Source: Bryobacterales bacterium
GTDB lineage: Bacteria > Acidobacteriota > Terriglobia > Bryobacterales > Bryobacteraceae
Direction: 5' to 3'
Length of the DNA: 64,000 nucleotides
Assembly: GCA_026954325.1 (NCBI GenBank)
Contig: JAIXKK010000126.1
Location: 62,001-126,000, forward strand
Shown: positions 25,399 through 43,123 of the stretch, piece by piece
Layout: each line of letters begins with the position of its first letter
Numbering within the stretch: position 1 is the stretch's first letter
The notes under the pieces: model-generated
What the model saw: only the letters and a program-made list of their open reading frames with translations
Database searches by the model: none
What the model was told of the DNA's origin: nothing
Program-made: the position numbers and the translations under genes

Positions 25399-27723
25399 AT
25401 GCTCCGCATCCCCAAGTCCGTTCCGTTCCTCATCCTCGCGGCTACGTGCGCCCTGGCCGCTGACCTCGATTTACGCGAGGCCGCCATTGTTCCGCCGCCA
25501 AATCCCTCCAAACCGGAACAGAAGGCTGTCCAAATGCTGGTGGAGGAGATTGCCAAACGCACGCAATGCGAGTTGAGGGTGACGCACTCCCCCGCTGCCG
25601 GGAAACCGGTGATCCGTCTGCTGCGCGCCGCTGCCGGGCGGCCCGCCGAGGGTTACCGCCTGCGGACCTCCTCGACGGAAGTGATCATCGAGGGCAACGA
25701 CACCCGTGGCGTCCTGTTCGGAGCAGGCCGCTTCCTGCGGCTTGCCCGCATGTCGCGTCAATCATTTTCCATTCCCCAGGGAATTCATCTCGATACAGCG
25801 CCCAAATATCCGCTCCGCGGCCATCAACTGGGCTATCGTCCCAAGACCAACAGCTACGACGCCTGGAGCCTGCCGATGTGGGAGCAATACATCCGCGACC
25901 TTGCCGTCTTCGGCACGAATGCCGTCGAACTCATTCCGCCGCGCTCGGATGATGATGATGACAGCCCCCATTTCCCGTTGCCGAAGATGGAGACCATGAT
26001 CGGGATGTCGCGCATCCTCGACAGTTATGGGCTCGATGTGTGGGTCTGGTATCCGGCGATGGACAAGGACTACTCGGATCCAAAGACTGTCGAGTTCGCG
26101 CTGAAGGAATGGGGTGAGGTGTTCCGCAAACTGCCGCGTATCGACCATGTCTTCGTCCCGGGAGGCGACCCCGGCCATACGCAGCCGCGTTACCTCATGG
26201 CGCTGCTTGAAAAGCAGACCGAAAACCTGCACCGCTACCACCCGAAAGCCAGGATGTGGGTGGCTCCCCAGGGCTTCAACCGGGAATGGCTCGAGGAGTT
26301 CTACGCCATCGTGAAGAAGGAACCGGCCTGGCTCGGCGGCATCGTCTTCGGCCCGCAGGTGCGCGTCAGCTTGCCGGAATTGCGCGCCGCCATCCCGAAG
26401 AAATACCCCATCCGGCACTATCCGGATATCACTCACGGCATCCGCTGCCAGTACCCCGTGCCTGATTGGGATCTCGCCTACGCCCTCACCATCGGCCGCG
26501 AGGGAATCAATCCGCGGCCGCGGGACATGGCCGCTATCTTCCGCCTGCTCGCGCCCTACACCAACGGCTTCCTCACCTATTCCGAAGGGTGTAACGACGA
26601 CGTGAACAAGTTCCTCTGGAGCCGGCTTGGCTGGGATCCGGATGTCGACATCGCTGCCGCACTGCGGGACTATGCGCAATACTTCATCAGCCCAGGCTTT
26701 GCCGATGGGTTCGCGCAGGGACTGATGGCCCTCGAACAGAACTGGCGCGGGCCTCTGCTCACCAATAGCGGGGTCGACACCACCCTCGAGCAGTTTCAAT
26801 CCATGGAACGTGCCGCGACGCCGCGGGATTTGCTGAACTGGCGGTTTCAGCAGGCTCTCTATCGCGCCTACTACGATGCGTATGAGCGCGCGCGGCTAAT
26901 CTATGAAACGGACGCCGAAGGGCGTGCGATGGAGGTCTTGCGGGAGGGCGGAGACACCGCCATCGGCCGCGCCGGGCAAATCCTGGACGACGCCGCGGCG
27001 CACAAGCCCGCGCAAGCCTTGCGGGCGCGCGCGTTCGAACTTGCCGAGGCCCTTTTCCAGAGCATCCGCATGCAACTGAGCGTCGAACGCTATAAGGCCA
27101 TCGCCGTGGGCCGCGGCGCGAATCTCGATGCCATCGACACGCCTCTGAACAACCGCGCGTGGCTGAAGCAGCAGTTCGCCGGAATTCGCAAGATGGAGCC
27201 ATCGGAACGCCCGGCGGCGATTCGGGAGATCCTTGACTGGACGAACCCCGGTCCTGGCGGATTTTATGACGATCTGGGCAATCCCGCGGCCGAACCTCAT
27301 CTGGTCCGCGGACTCCCCTATGCGCGGGACCCCGCGCATCTGAAATCCCCCCTCACCGGTTTTGCCATCAATCCCGATACTCAAGTCGCCCCCTGGCGCA
27401 CCTCCTGGCTGCGGCATGCCGAAACGCTCCAAGACACTCCATTGACCATGCGGTACAACCACCTGGATCCCGCGGCGCACTACCGAATCCGCATCGTCTA
27501 TGCCGGCGAGAACGTGCCGGTGGACTTGCGCCTGGTTGCCGATGGCCAATACGAAATCCACTCCTTTCGTCCGAAGGACCGCCCCGTGCGTCCCGTGGAA
27601 TTCGACATTCCCCAGGCGGCTACCGCCGATGGTAAGCTGACACTTCGCTGGGAGCACAAGCCCGGGTTGGGTGGTAACGGGCGCGGCACGCAAGTCGCCG
27701 AGGTATGGCTCGTCCGGCGATAG
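25399..27723 (+). CDS. Exported glycoside-hydrolase-like protein with GH67/GH20-type N-domain
   Basis: A 774-residue protein with a signal peptide (KSVPFLILAATCALA). Residues about 20-125 form the small alpha/beta domain found before GH20 and GH67 barrels (EEIAKRT, then VIIEGNDTRGVLFGAGRFLRL). A TIM-barrel-like part follows: RGHQLGYRPKTNSYD (about 138), FVPGGDPGHTQP (about 252), and TYSEGCNDDVNKFLW (about 393), where Glu and Asp could be catalytic. A C-terminal helical and beta-sandwich part completes it. Probably an exo-acting glycosidase or glucuronidase-like enzyme; specificity unknown. The aldolase gene starts seven bases later. Confidence 0.65.
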   Translation: MLRIPKSVPFLILAATCALAADLDLREAAIVPPPNPSKPEQKAVQMLVEEIAKRTQCELRVTHSPAAGKPVIRLLRAAAGRPAEGYRLRTSSTEVIIEGNDTRGVLFGAGRFLRLARMSRQSFSIPQGIHLDTAPKYPLRGHQLGYRPKTNSYDAWSLPMWEQYIRDLAVFGTNAVELIPPRSDDDDDSPHFPLPKMETMIGMSRILDSYGLDVWVWYPAMDKDYSDPKTVEFALKEWGEVFRKLPRIDHVFVPGGDPGHTQPRYLMALLEKQTENLHRYHPKARMWVAPQGFNREWLEEFYAIVKKEPAWLGGIVFGPQVRVSLPELRAAIPKKYPIRHYPDITHGIRCQYPVPDWDLAYALTIGREGINPRPRDMAAIFRLLAPYTNGFLTYSEGCNDDVNKFLWSRLGWDPDVDIAAALRDYAQYFISPGFADGFAQGLMALEQNWRGPLLTNSGVDTTLEQFQSMERAATPRDLLNWRFQQALYRAYYDAYERARLIYETDAEGRAMEVLREGGDTAIGRAGQILDDAAAHKPAQALRARAFELAEALFQSIRMQLSVERYKAIAVGRGANLDAIDTPLNNRAWLKQQFAGIRKMEPSERPAAIREILDWTNPGPGGFYDDLGNPAAEPHLVRGLPYARDPAHLKSPLTGFAINPDTQVAPWRTSWLRHAETLQDTPLTMRYNHLDPAAHYRIRIVYAGENVPVDLRLVADGQYEIHSFRPKDRPVRPVEFDIPQAATADGKLTLRWEHKPGLGGNGRGTQVAEVWLVRR

Positions 27724-27729
27724 GAGCAT

Positions 27730-28530
27730 ATGCCGATACCCAAAACCTGGAAGAATCCCGTCCGAGAGACCTTGGAGGCGGGCAAGCCCGTGGTGGGCAT
27801 GACCATCACTGCGGCGAGCGTGGAAGTGGCCGCGCAGGCGGCGCAACTTGGCTTCGATTTTCTGTGGATCGAAATGGAGCATTCGCCGCTCACGCTCGAA
27901 ACCGTTCGCGATATCATCCTGGCGACGCGGGGGTTGCCGGCGATGCCTTTCGTCCGCGTGCCCGTCGTCGAGACCTGGACCGCGAAACGCGCCCTGGACA
28001 TGGGCGCGATGGGCGTCATTTTCCCCTTTGCCGGCACTCCGGAACTCGCGCGCACGGCGGCCGATGCCTGCAAGTATCCCCCAATCGGAAAGCGAGGACA
28101 TGGTTCGGGGCTCGCCGCCTTCCGCTGGCAGGCAGAGGACGGCTACCCCGATTTCGCCGACCGGAACGTGATGGTGGTGGCGATGATCGAGGAATACCGC
28201 GCCATCGAGCGCATCGATGAGATCGCGGCAACCCCCGGCATCGATGTGCTCTTCGTCGGATCGAGCGACCTCTCCTTCTCCATGGGCTTCCGCGGGAGGC
28301 AGGATGTGCCGGAGTTGCAAAACGCCCTCGCCGGCGTCGTGGCGGCGGCGAAAAAACATGGCAAGTTCGCCGGCCGGCCCGCATTCAGCAATGCGTCTAT
28401 TCCCGGTCTCATCGAGCAGGGGTTCCAGTTTCTACAAGCGCCCTCGGAAGTGCGTCTCATGTCGGATGGGGCAAAACCGATTCTCGATATGCTCGGCAAG
28501 ACGGGTGTAACGAACCGCGCCATGTACTGA
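27730..28530 (+). CDS. HpcH/HpaI-type aldolase (2-keto-3-deoxy sugar acid aldolase-like)
   Basis: A 266-residue class II aldolase. Metal-site acids are in MVVAMIEEYRA (about residue 154) and SSDLSFSMG (about 177), with the phosphate/carboxylate loop around GKRGHGSG (about 118). Family members cleave 4-hydroxy-2-oxo acids such as 2-keto-3-deoxyglucarate. It is seven bases after the exported glycosidase gene, so the pair may degrade a uronic-acid-containing glycan: release outside, acid sugar cleavage inside. Confidence 0.82.
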   Translation: MPIPKTWKNPVRETLEAGKPVVGMTITAASVEVAAQAAQLGFDFLWIEMEHSPLTLETVRDIILATRGLPAMPFVRVPVVETWTAKRALDMGAMGVIFPFAGTPELARTAADACKYPPIGKRGHGSGLAAFRWQAEDGYPDFADRNVMVVAMIEEYRAIERIDEIAATPGIDVLFVGSSDLSFSMGFRGRQDVPELQNALAGVVAAAKKHGKFAGRPAFSNASIPGLIEQGFQFLQAPSEVRLMSDGAKPILDMLGKTGVTNRAMY

Positions 28531-28652
28531 CACCCCGGCCGCGCGGTAACCTGTTGCGCGTATGACCCGACGCGCACTGCCCGCACGTCTGGAAGAAGCA
28601 GGCTGACGGATCGTGGAAAGTGGCGGCCGATCTCGGCAATTGACGCCGCCGT

Positions 28653-29786
28653 TTACTCGAGCCCGCGGCTTGCCGCCAGCGTAATCCGCTTGTTCGCTTT
28701 GCGGTCCTCGATCACCAGTTTGCCGGATTCCAACCGTACGTCATCCACCTTGTCAAACCCATCCGGCGTCTTGGCCAGGAACATGAGAAACTTCGTCGAC
28801 ACCTTCGATTTCGCGGGCAGCCACCGGAAGGTCGGTTTGGCGAACATCGGCGTCAGCGCAAGAATCTCTTCCTTGGTCATGTCGTAAGGCTGCATGCCGA
28901 ATTCGAGCCCCCAGGAATATGTTCGATTCGACGGGTAGTTCATCCAGTGCTGGACCCAGGGGTAGTCTCCGCGGCGAATCAGGTAGCCGATCAGCAAGTG
29001 GTCGGTCAGACTGATTGCCGTGATGAATTCATGCTCGCGCTTCGGATCGAACAGGCATCCGATGTGGTTCATGGTTCCGTCTTTGCCCGGGGCGGCGCGC
29101 GCATTCACTTCGCCTCCCGCTGTCTTCACCATGGGCCACGTGAAATTCTCACCGCTGGGGAATGTCCTTGGCCCCTTCGCCCCCTGGTACGGCTTGGTTT
29201 GGCATTGCGACGTGGACTGATCCACAACGGTCTTCCCCAATGCGAGAAACGGCGCGCCGATGGTGGCGTGCTCCGCCCACAGCATCACGCGGTCAAACGG
29301 CAGCAGGCTCTCGAGGTCGCTTTCCACCAGCGCCACCTGCTCGCCCGAAACCATGCTGATCTTTCGCGTCAGCACTTCCCGCGCCTTTGGCAGCAGCACC
29401 CGGAACGTCACTTCATTCTCCTTGGAAGTAACGACGTTCCAAGGCAGTTCGTGCGCTTCGCCATGTCCGGGGAATCCGGCCGCCTGCTCGGCCTTCGTCA
29501 CGGGGCCGAATCCGTCCACGCACAGGAAATGACCCATACTGGCGCCGAAGTTCGGCCGTAGCCCGGCCTCTCGCGCCATGCGTAGCGGGTCCCATAAAGG
29601 ATTTACATGTTTCTCATCATCCGCCAGCACGAAGCTGACGAACGCCCCGCCTTGCGGCAGCACCACCAACTCCGCCTTTCCGCTCGAAAGCTGAAGACCT
29701 TCGTGCCCTTCCTGTGTCACTACTTTTTGAGCGAGCGCGGACTGAGCCGGCGCCGCCAGCATCCAGACGAGCAGCCATTTGGTCAT
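28653..29786 (-). CDS. Exported galactose-mutarotase-fold protein
   Basis: The ATG at 29786 follows GAGG and starts a signal peptide (KWLLVWMLAAPAQSALAQ). The 377-residue mature protein is all-beta, with the pattern of the aldose-1-epimerase-like superfamily: ELVVLPQGGAFVSFVL near residue 35, FVVTSKENEV/TRKISM central strands, and HWMNYPSNRTYSWGLEFG near 285. The catalytic His/Glu pair of true mutarotases is not clearly identifiable, so it may be a sugar-binding or epimerase-like protein. It is convergent with the aldolase gene and divergent from rpoB. Confidence 0.6.
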   Translation of the reverse strand: MTKWLLVWMLAAPAQSALAQKVVTQEGHEGLQLSSGKAELVVLPQGGAFVSFVLADDEKHVNPLWDPLRMAREAGLRPNFGASMGHFLCVDGFGPVTKAEQAAGFPGHGEAHELPWNVVTSKENEVTFRVLLPKAREVLTRKISMVSGEQVALVESDLESLLPFDRVMLWAEHATIGAPFLALGKTVVDQSTSQCQTKPYQGAKGPRTFPSGENFTWPMVKTAGGEVNARAAPGKDGTMNHIGCLFDPKREHEFITAISLTDHLLIGYLIRRGDYPWVQHWMNYPSNRTYSWGLEFGMQPYDMTKEEILALTPMFAKPTFRWLPAKSKVSTKFLMFLAKTPDGFDKVDDVRLESGKLVIEDRKANKRITLAASRGLE

Positions 29787-29889
29787 ATTTGCCTCAGACA
29801 TGATACTTTAATTGGAAGGTCTTCGTGCGATGCCGCACGTCTCTTCCCGAGACTCCCTGAAGGCTCTCCCCGCCCGGTTTGACGGAGCC

Positions 29890-30269
29890 TTGACAGTTTT
29901 GTTACCCTGGGAGAGATTCGGGCGGTAGCGTTTCCGGGCTTTGCGCGTGTGATTTTTGCTTCCTGCGTTTCTACACAACAGCCAGCAGGCTGTTTCGTCG
30001 AGGGAAACGGCTTCGGGAATTTTCCTGTGCCCACAGGTTCCTCGAACGTCCTCACTACTCGTGTGTCCTCGGTTTCTTCCCCTTCCACGCCAGGGCCGGA
30101 ACCCGCTCTGCGTCCCCGTGTGGAGTACTCTTCCGCCGGCGGTCTTCCAGTGCCCCCGATTCGCGATTTTTCGCGCGGCACCCTCGCGGGCCGCGTAACT
30201 GCTTTGGTTTGTTTGATTAGTGCGTAATCAGTCCGTGCCAGCGGCTTGCCGGCCTTGAGGAGTGGATCA
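29890..30269 (+). promoter_or_regulatory. rpoB promoter candidate and long leader with two hairpins
   Basis: TTGACA at 29890-29895 is a perfect -35; the matching -10 at 17 bases is only GAGATT. If used, the leader is about 345 bases. It contains two short perfect hairpins: AACAGCC-AGCA-GGCTGTT (29977-29994) and CCTGTG-CC-CACAGG (30024-30037). This explains the 468-base gap before rpoB. Small ORFs here look like noise. Control of rpoBC through this leader is possible but unproven. Confidence 0.35.
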
Positions 30270-34571
<4,302 letters not shown>

Positions 34572-34575
34572 CCCG

Positions 34576-34602
34576 CGGAGGGGCTCCTTTTCGAGCCCTC
34601 CG
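34576..34602 (+). terminator. Hairpin between rpoB and rpoC
   Basis: CGGAGGGGCTC and GAGCCCTCCG form a ten-pair stem with one bulged G around CTTTTC-type loop bases, five bases after the rpoB stop. No T-tract follows, so it is more likely an attenuator or RNA-processing site than a full stop. Confidence 0.4.
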
Positions 34603-34665
34603 TTCAATGCGCCGGCGGCCGAGACGCGCCGCGGGCCAGTCAAGTGAGCATAGGAGTCACATTGA

Positions 34666-38889
<4,224 letters not shown>

Positions 38890-38920
38890 CCGGGCGCCTC
38901 AGTTCCGTCCCGGGCGAGGG

Positions 38921-38934
38921 GCAGGGCGCCCTGC
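38921..38934. terminator. Palindrome after rpoC
   Basis: GCAGGGCGCCCTGC is a perfect 14-base palindrome, flanked by AGGGG and CCTTTCCCCT, which lengthens the stem. It lies in the 64-base convergent gap between rpoC and the CadC-like gene and could stop both transcripts. Confidence 0.5.
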
Positions 38935-38953
38935 GCCTTTCCCCTCTCCATCC

Positions 38954-40819
38954 TTATTCTGCCGGCAGGCCGACCCGCCGGATCAGATCTCGAAACCGCG
39001 GATCCGAGCTGTACGCGTCATTCTTTTCCCACACCGCGAGCCAGGCAATTCCTTGTTCCCGTTGCTGATAGGCATTCTCGAGCGAAGCAAACATCTGTTG
39101 CCCGTCACCGAGCCCGATGTAGGCGTGCGCGAAGGCGATCGCCGGGACATACCGTTGGCGGGCCTTTGCCTTCAACTCGTCCAACAGCTTGCGCGCCTCC
39201 GCCTTGCGGCCCGCCAGACCGTAAGTTTCCGCGAGCGTTCCCACAATCGCCGGGCTTCTTCCGGAAAGTTTCGCCGCCTTTTCCAACGCCTCAATCGCCT
39301 CGGCAAACATGGATTTCGAGGTGTAACTGGAACCTATGCGCCATAGCGCCCACAGATAATCCGGGTCGGCATCGAGCACCTTCCTCAGTTGCCGGATCGC
39401 TTCGTCGCACCGGCCTGCGTGCTGCAGGATCCACCCGACCTGCGTCTGTATGATGAGAGAAAGGGGATCGAGTTGTTGCGAGAGTTGCACCTCCCGTAGC
39501 GCTTCCTCATGGCGCTTCCTCATCGACAGGTAGTGGGAGTACCACAAATGCGCGGAGGCATAACTGGGATTCAATCCCAGTGCGTGCTGAAATCCAGCCT
39601 CGGCCTCGGCCCACTCCCAGTCGTAGAGCTTCGCGTATGCCAAAGCGGCGTGCGCTTCGGCCAGTTGCGGATTGATCTCCAGCGCCCTCTTTGCGGCCGC
39701 GATAGCGAGCGGCCGGATTTCCGTAGGTGGCGCGCCGCCGATCAACACCGTCCCCAGTTGGTTATAGCAGTCGGCTAAGCCCGCATAGGCCTCCGCGTAG
39801 GCCGGGTCCGCATCAATTGCTTTGCGGAAGAATGCTATGGCTTTGCGAATGTGATCCGCGGTTCGCTTGTTCCAATAGTAGCGGCCCCGCAGGTAAGCCT
39901 CGAAGGCGTCCCGCTGAACCGGACCGCCGCCGGGCCGCGCATCCGGCTGGATCTGCGCCTGGATCTCATGCGCAATAGAAATGGCCACTTCACCCCACAG
40001 CCTGGGTATATCCGCCAAATCGCGTTCGTATGTCTCTCCCCACAAATGCTTATCCCCGGCCCCGTCGAGGAGGTGAACGCTCACCCGCGCCCGGGCGCCA
40101 AAGCGGGCGATGGACCCTTCGATCAGTGCCTCCGCATGCAACTCTTGCGCAATTTGTGAAAGCGGCTTTCTGTTATCCCTGTACTTCATCACCGAACTCC
40201 GGGAAATCACCCGCGGTACTCTGATTTTCGCTACTTCGCTGATGAGGCTCTCCGTCAGTCCGTCGCAAATATAATCGTCGGCAGGCTCACCCGAGAGGTT
40301 ACGGAACGGCAGCACCGCGAGCGACTTGTATAGTGGCGCCTGGGGACTGCGATGAGTCAGCCACCAGAATCCTACCAGCCCACTCACCGCCGGGAGGGTA
40401 ACCGCGGCTATGATGGCCCGTCGCGTCCCGTGGGATCCTGCATGCGCGGCTGAGGGATCGTGGTGGGCCTCCCCGGTTTTCTCGATGGCATCCTCGGTGG
40501 CTTCCTTCACCTCGCCCACGAAGCGATAGCCACGCTTCGGGATTGTCTCAATATAAGCCCTGCCGCTCTCCCCCTCGCCGAGTGTCCTGCGCAGCACCGA
40601 GACGTGGTGTGCGAGGTTGGTTTCCTCGACGAATGTGTCTGGCCAGACAGTGTGGAGCAGCGTCTCTTTGTCCACGGGTTGCCCGGCGCTCTCGAGAAGC
40701 GCCAGGAGGATATCGACTGCTTTGGGTGGTATACGGATCACATCCCCGCTGCGAAGCACAACCCGAGTATCCGGATCCAACCGGTAGGAACCGAAGATGT
40801 AGAAGCGTTTTGCCTGCAA
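38954..40819 (-). CDS. CadC-like one-component regulator with TolB-like and TPR domains
   Basis: A 621-residue protein with an OmpR/PhoB winged helix (residues 1-102; VDKETLLHTVWPDTFVEETNLAHHVSVLRRTL), a linker, one transmembrane helix (about 134-155), a periplasmic FlgO/TolB-like domain (about 165-285; LAVLPFRNLSGEPADDYICDG is its usual start) and some seven TPR repeats (300-600). Such ToxR/CadC-type proteins bind DNA while anchored in the membrane and are abundant in acidobacteria. Neither target nor signal is evident. It is convergent with rpoC. Confidence 0.82.
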   Translation of the reverse strand: MQAKRFYIFGSYRLDPDTRVVLRSGDVIRIPPKAVDILLALLESAGQPVDKETLLHTVWPDTFVEETNLAHHVSVLRRTLGEGESGRAYIETIPKRGYRFVGEVKEATEDAIEKTGEAHHDPSAAHAGSHGTRRAIIAAVTLPAVSGLVGFWWLTHRSPQAPLYKSLAVLPFRNLSGEPADDYICDGLTESLISEVAKIRVPRVISRSSVMKYRDNRKPLSQIAQELHAEALIEGSIARFGARARVSVHLLDGAGDKHLWGETYERDLADIPRLWGEVAISIAHEIQAQIQPDARPGGGPVQRDAFEAYLRGRYYWNKRTADHIRKAIAFFRKAIDADPAYAEAYAGLADCYNQLGTVLIGGAPPTEIRPLAIAAAKRALEINPQLAEAHAALAYAKLYDWEWAEAEAGFQHALGLNPSYASAHLWYSHYLSMRKRHEEALREVQLSQQLDPLSLIIQTQVGWILQHAGRCDEAIRQLRKVLDADPDYLWALWRIGSSYTSKSMFAEAIEALEKAAKLSGRSPAIVGTLAETYGLAGRKAEARKLLDELKAKARQRYVPAIAFAHAYIGLGDGQQMFASLENAYQQREQGIAWLAVWEKNDAYSSDPRFRDLIRRVGLPAE

Positions 40820-41002
40820 CGGAGGCCTCCGTTAGAAAAATCCACACTTCGTAAACAACTTCAATGACGCCGGATGCTGGCGTGGGGCGGCAGTCATTCG
40901 CGAGCCTTTCTGGCCTCGGCTGAGATTGTAGCACTCGGTTCGGGAAACGGCGGCCAGCCGGCCCGGCAGGAGATCTCTGCCCGCCGAGGATTCAGGGGCG
41001 GT

Positions 41003-41134
41003 GCCATGGACTACCCTGGCGCGACTCACACCATGGTCCACGGTCTAAACTCAGAGGGCGAAATGTGCGGCATGGTCAGCTTTTCGCCTTTCGGAGCGCC
41101 AATTGTAGGGGGAGGGTTCTCTCGAACATGGTGA
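41003..41134 (+). pseudogene. Possible relic of an exported HAF-repeat protein
   Basis: The frame reads AMDYPGATHTMVHGLNSEGEM, which resembles the repeat of extracellular HAF-type proteins (IDYPGAT...GINDxGxIVG) common in acidobacteria. Only one to two repeats remain and no start fits. The rest of the 618-base gap 40820-41437 holds the hairpin at 41155-41183 and nothing else I can support. Confidence 0.3.
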
Positions 41135-41154
41135 AAACCTTGTAGAGGCGATTC

Positions 41155-41183
41155 CGGATTGGTCCGCACCGCGGACCAATCCG
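41155..41183. repeat. Perfect 13-base inverted repeat (hairpin)
   Basis: CGGATTGGTCCGC (41155-41167) and GCGGACCAATCCG (41171-41183) are perfect complements around a three-base loop, followed by TCTTTC. It looks like a terminator left behind after the relic upstream, since no intact gene ends here. Confidence 0.6.
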
Positions 41184-41437
41184 TCTTTCGCCGCCCGGCA
41201 GCCGTCGCCCAGCCTCAACCGGCCGGCTCGCGAAGTTGCCTAAGGAAGCACCGGTTCTGGGGCCTCCTACATGCCGCGTAAGAGTCCTCGATTTCTCATT
41301 CACAATCGGATGTGGTTAATTTCGACATTCCCAACTCATTGAAACCGTATCACTTCTCTACATCTCTCCCTTCTCCGCCCCTCTGCGCGCTCAAGCCCGC
41401 CCTGTATCCTGTAATCGAGTCGAGACTTCGACGTGGA

Positions 41438-42283
41438 ATGAGCCAAACAATGCGCAATTTGGAACAACAGCAACAGATCGCCAGGGAAAACGGCAAAAAA
41501 TCGAAAGGCCCCATCACCCCGGAAGGCAAAAAACGCTCCTCCCTCAACGGCATCACTCACGGACTCGCCTCCAAGTGCGTCGTCCTCGCCAACGAATCCC
41601 AGGAAGCCTATGACAACCTCCTCGCCGCCCACCGCGCCGAATGGCAGCCCGCCTCCCTCACCGAAAGCAACCTCGTCACGGCAATGACCAACTCCTACTG
41701 GCGCCTCTGCCGCATCTGGTCCATGGAAACCGCTCTCTTCGACTCCGAAATGTTCACCCAGAAAGAGGACTTCGAAGCCGCCTGGTCCCACCACCACCCC
41801 GCCATGCGCGCCATGGACGCCATGGCGTCCGTCGAGTATATGGCCCCCGGAACCCTCGACATCCTCCACCGCTACGAAGTCCGCTACGAACGCTTCTACC
41901 GCTCCTCCATGGACCAACTCCTCAAACTCCGCCGCCTCCGCCACGCCCCGGACATCGCACCCACGCTCTTCGTCACCCCCGCCGATCTTACCGCGCCCGA
42001 AACGCCCGAAGAGTCCGCCCCCGCCCCGGAATCACCCTCGGCCCCTGCCGGCTGGGTCACCCGTATCCTTGCCTTCCTCCTCTCCCTGCTCGCGTTCCTT
42101 CGTCCTTCTTCCCGCAGATCCTCCAAATCCCGCCGCAATCGCCTCCATTTTCCGACCGAACCGGCCGCGCTCCCCGAACTTCCGTCCTTCACCTTCTATT
42201 TCCCCGAATTCTTCTCCTGGCTCTCGGTCTTCACCCGCCATCCCGAGCCTCCCGCGCCGCCTCCCGCCCCTATGCCCGAATAG
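41438..42283 (+). CDS. Hypothetical protein with KSxGPxTPEGK motif
   Basis: The ATG at 41438 fits better than the upstream frame start. The 281-residue product begins with a Gln-rich helix, then ARENGKKSKGPITPEGKKRS and SLNGITHGLAS, a motif pattern I associate with a large family of acidobacterial hypotheticals, sometimes in many copies per genome. The middle (about 60-170) is helical with many Trp and Met; the rest has a hydrophobic basic stretch (WVTRILAFLLSLLAFLRPSSRRS) and a Pro-rich tail. Function unknown. Its codons are almost all C-ending, like rpoB/rpoC and unlike its neighbours. Confidence 0.6.
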   Translation: MSQTMRNLEQQQQIARENGKKSKGPITPEGKKRSSLNGITHGLASKCVVLANESQEAYDNLLAAHRAEWQPASLTESNLVTAMTNSYWRLCRIWSMETALFDSEMFTQKEDFEAAWSHHHPAMRAMDAMASVEYMAPGTLDILHRYEVRYERFYRSSMDQLLKLRRLRHAPDIAPTLFVTPADLTAPETPEESAPAPESPSAPAGWVTRILAFLLSLLAFLRPSSRRSSKSRRNRLHFPTEPAALPELPSFTFYFPEFFSWLSVFTRHPEPPAPPPAPMPE

Positions 42284-42349
42284 CACCCCACCACCGCGCT
42301 TGACCTCGACCATCGTCTGTCGCCGCCGAACCATGTACCATGAGAAACC

Positions 42350-43113
42350 ATGCACATCGCCGGTAAGTCGGTAGTCGTCACAGGCGCGGGACACGGCATT
42401 GGCCGGGCGCTCGCAATGCGCTTCGCCCTCGAAGGGGCCAAGGTTGCCGTGGCCGATGTGGAGGAAGCCGCGGCCCGCCATACCGCCGAGACAATCGGAG
42501 GAATCGCCTTCTCTACCGATGTTTTCCGGGAAGCGGACATCCGGAAACTGGTACGGACAGATCGGCCTCTTTTGCTCGAACGCAGGCATCTTCATCGATG
42601 GTGGGCTCGAGACTCGCGATGAGGAATGGGAGCGCATCCTGTCCGTCAACTTCCGCGCGCACCTCTACGCGGCGCGGGCGGTGCTGCCGCGGATGCTGGA
42701 GCATGGGGAGGGGTACCTGCTGCAAGTGATGTCGGCGGCAGGTTGCTGACGCAGATTGGCTCGGTATCCTATGCCGTTACCAAGCATGCGGCTCTCGCTC
42801 TGGCGGAGTGGATCGCCATGGAGTACGGGGATGCCGGAATCAACGTGTCGTGCGTATGCCCGCGGGGTGTGAGGACGCGCATGTTGCTTGGCGAGGATGG
42901 CGGGCAGGACAGCTTTCTGAAAGCCGGATCCATTGATCCCGAGGATGTGGCGCAGTCCGTGATGGATGGGTTGCGCTCGGAACAATTCCTCATTCTGCCG
43001 CATCCGGAAGTAGCCGCCTACTTCCAGCGCAAGGCCTCCGATTATGACCGGTGGCTACACGGCATGCGGCGGTTGAAAAACAGGGGGACGATGCGAAATC
43101 GAAGAAAATCTGA
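42350..43113 (+). pseudogene. Short-chain dehydrogenase/reductase gene broken by frameshifts
   Basis: The SDR coding potential is complete but jumps frame. Frame 1 (from ATG 42350) gives VVVTGAGHGIGRALAMRFAL, the NAD(P)-binding TGxxxGxG motif. Near 42550 the frame changes and several codons are missing, after which YGQIGLFCSNAGIFIDG (the NAG motif) and the helix [15 protein letters not shown] follow. At about 42742 one G is lost in GGCAGGTTG, restoring the first frame: [23 protein letters not shown] with the catalytic YxxxK. After LHGMRRL a third shift in an A/G run would allow a stop at 43111. With three lesions it is very likely inactive. Confidence 0.75.
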
Positions 43114-43123
43114 AACCGGGACC

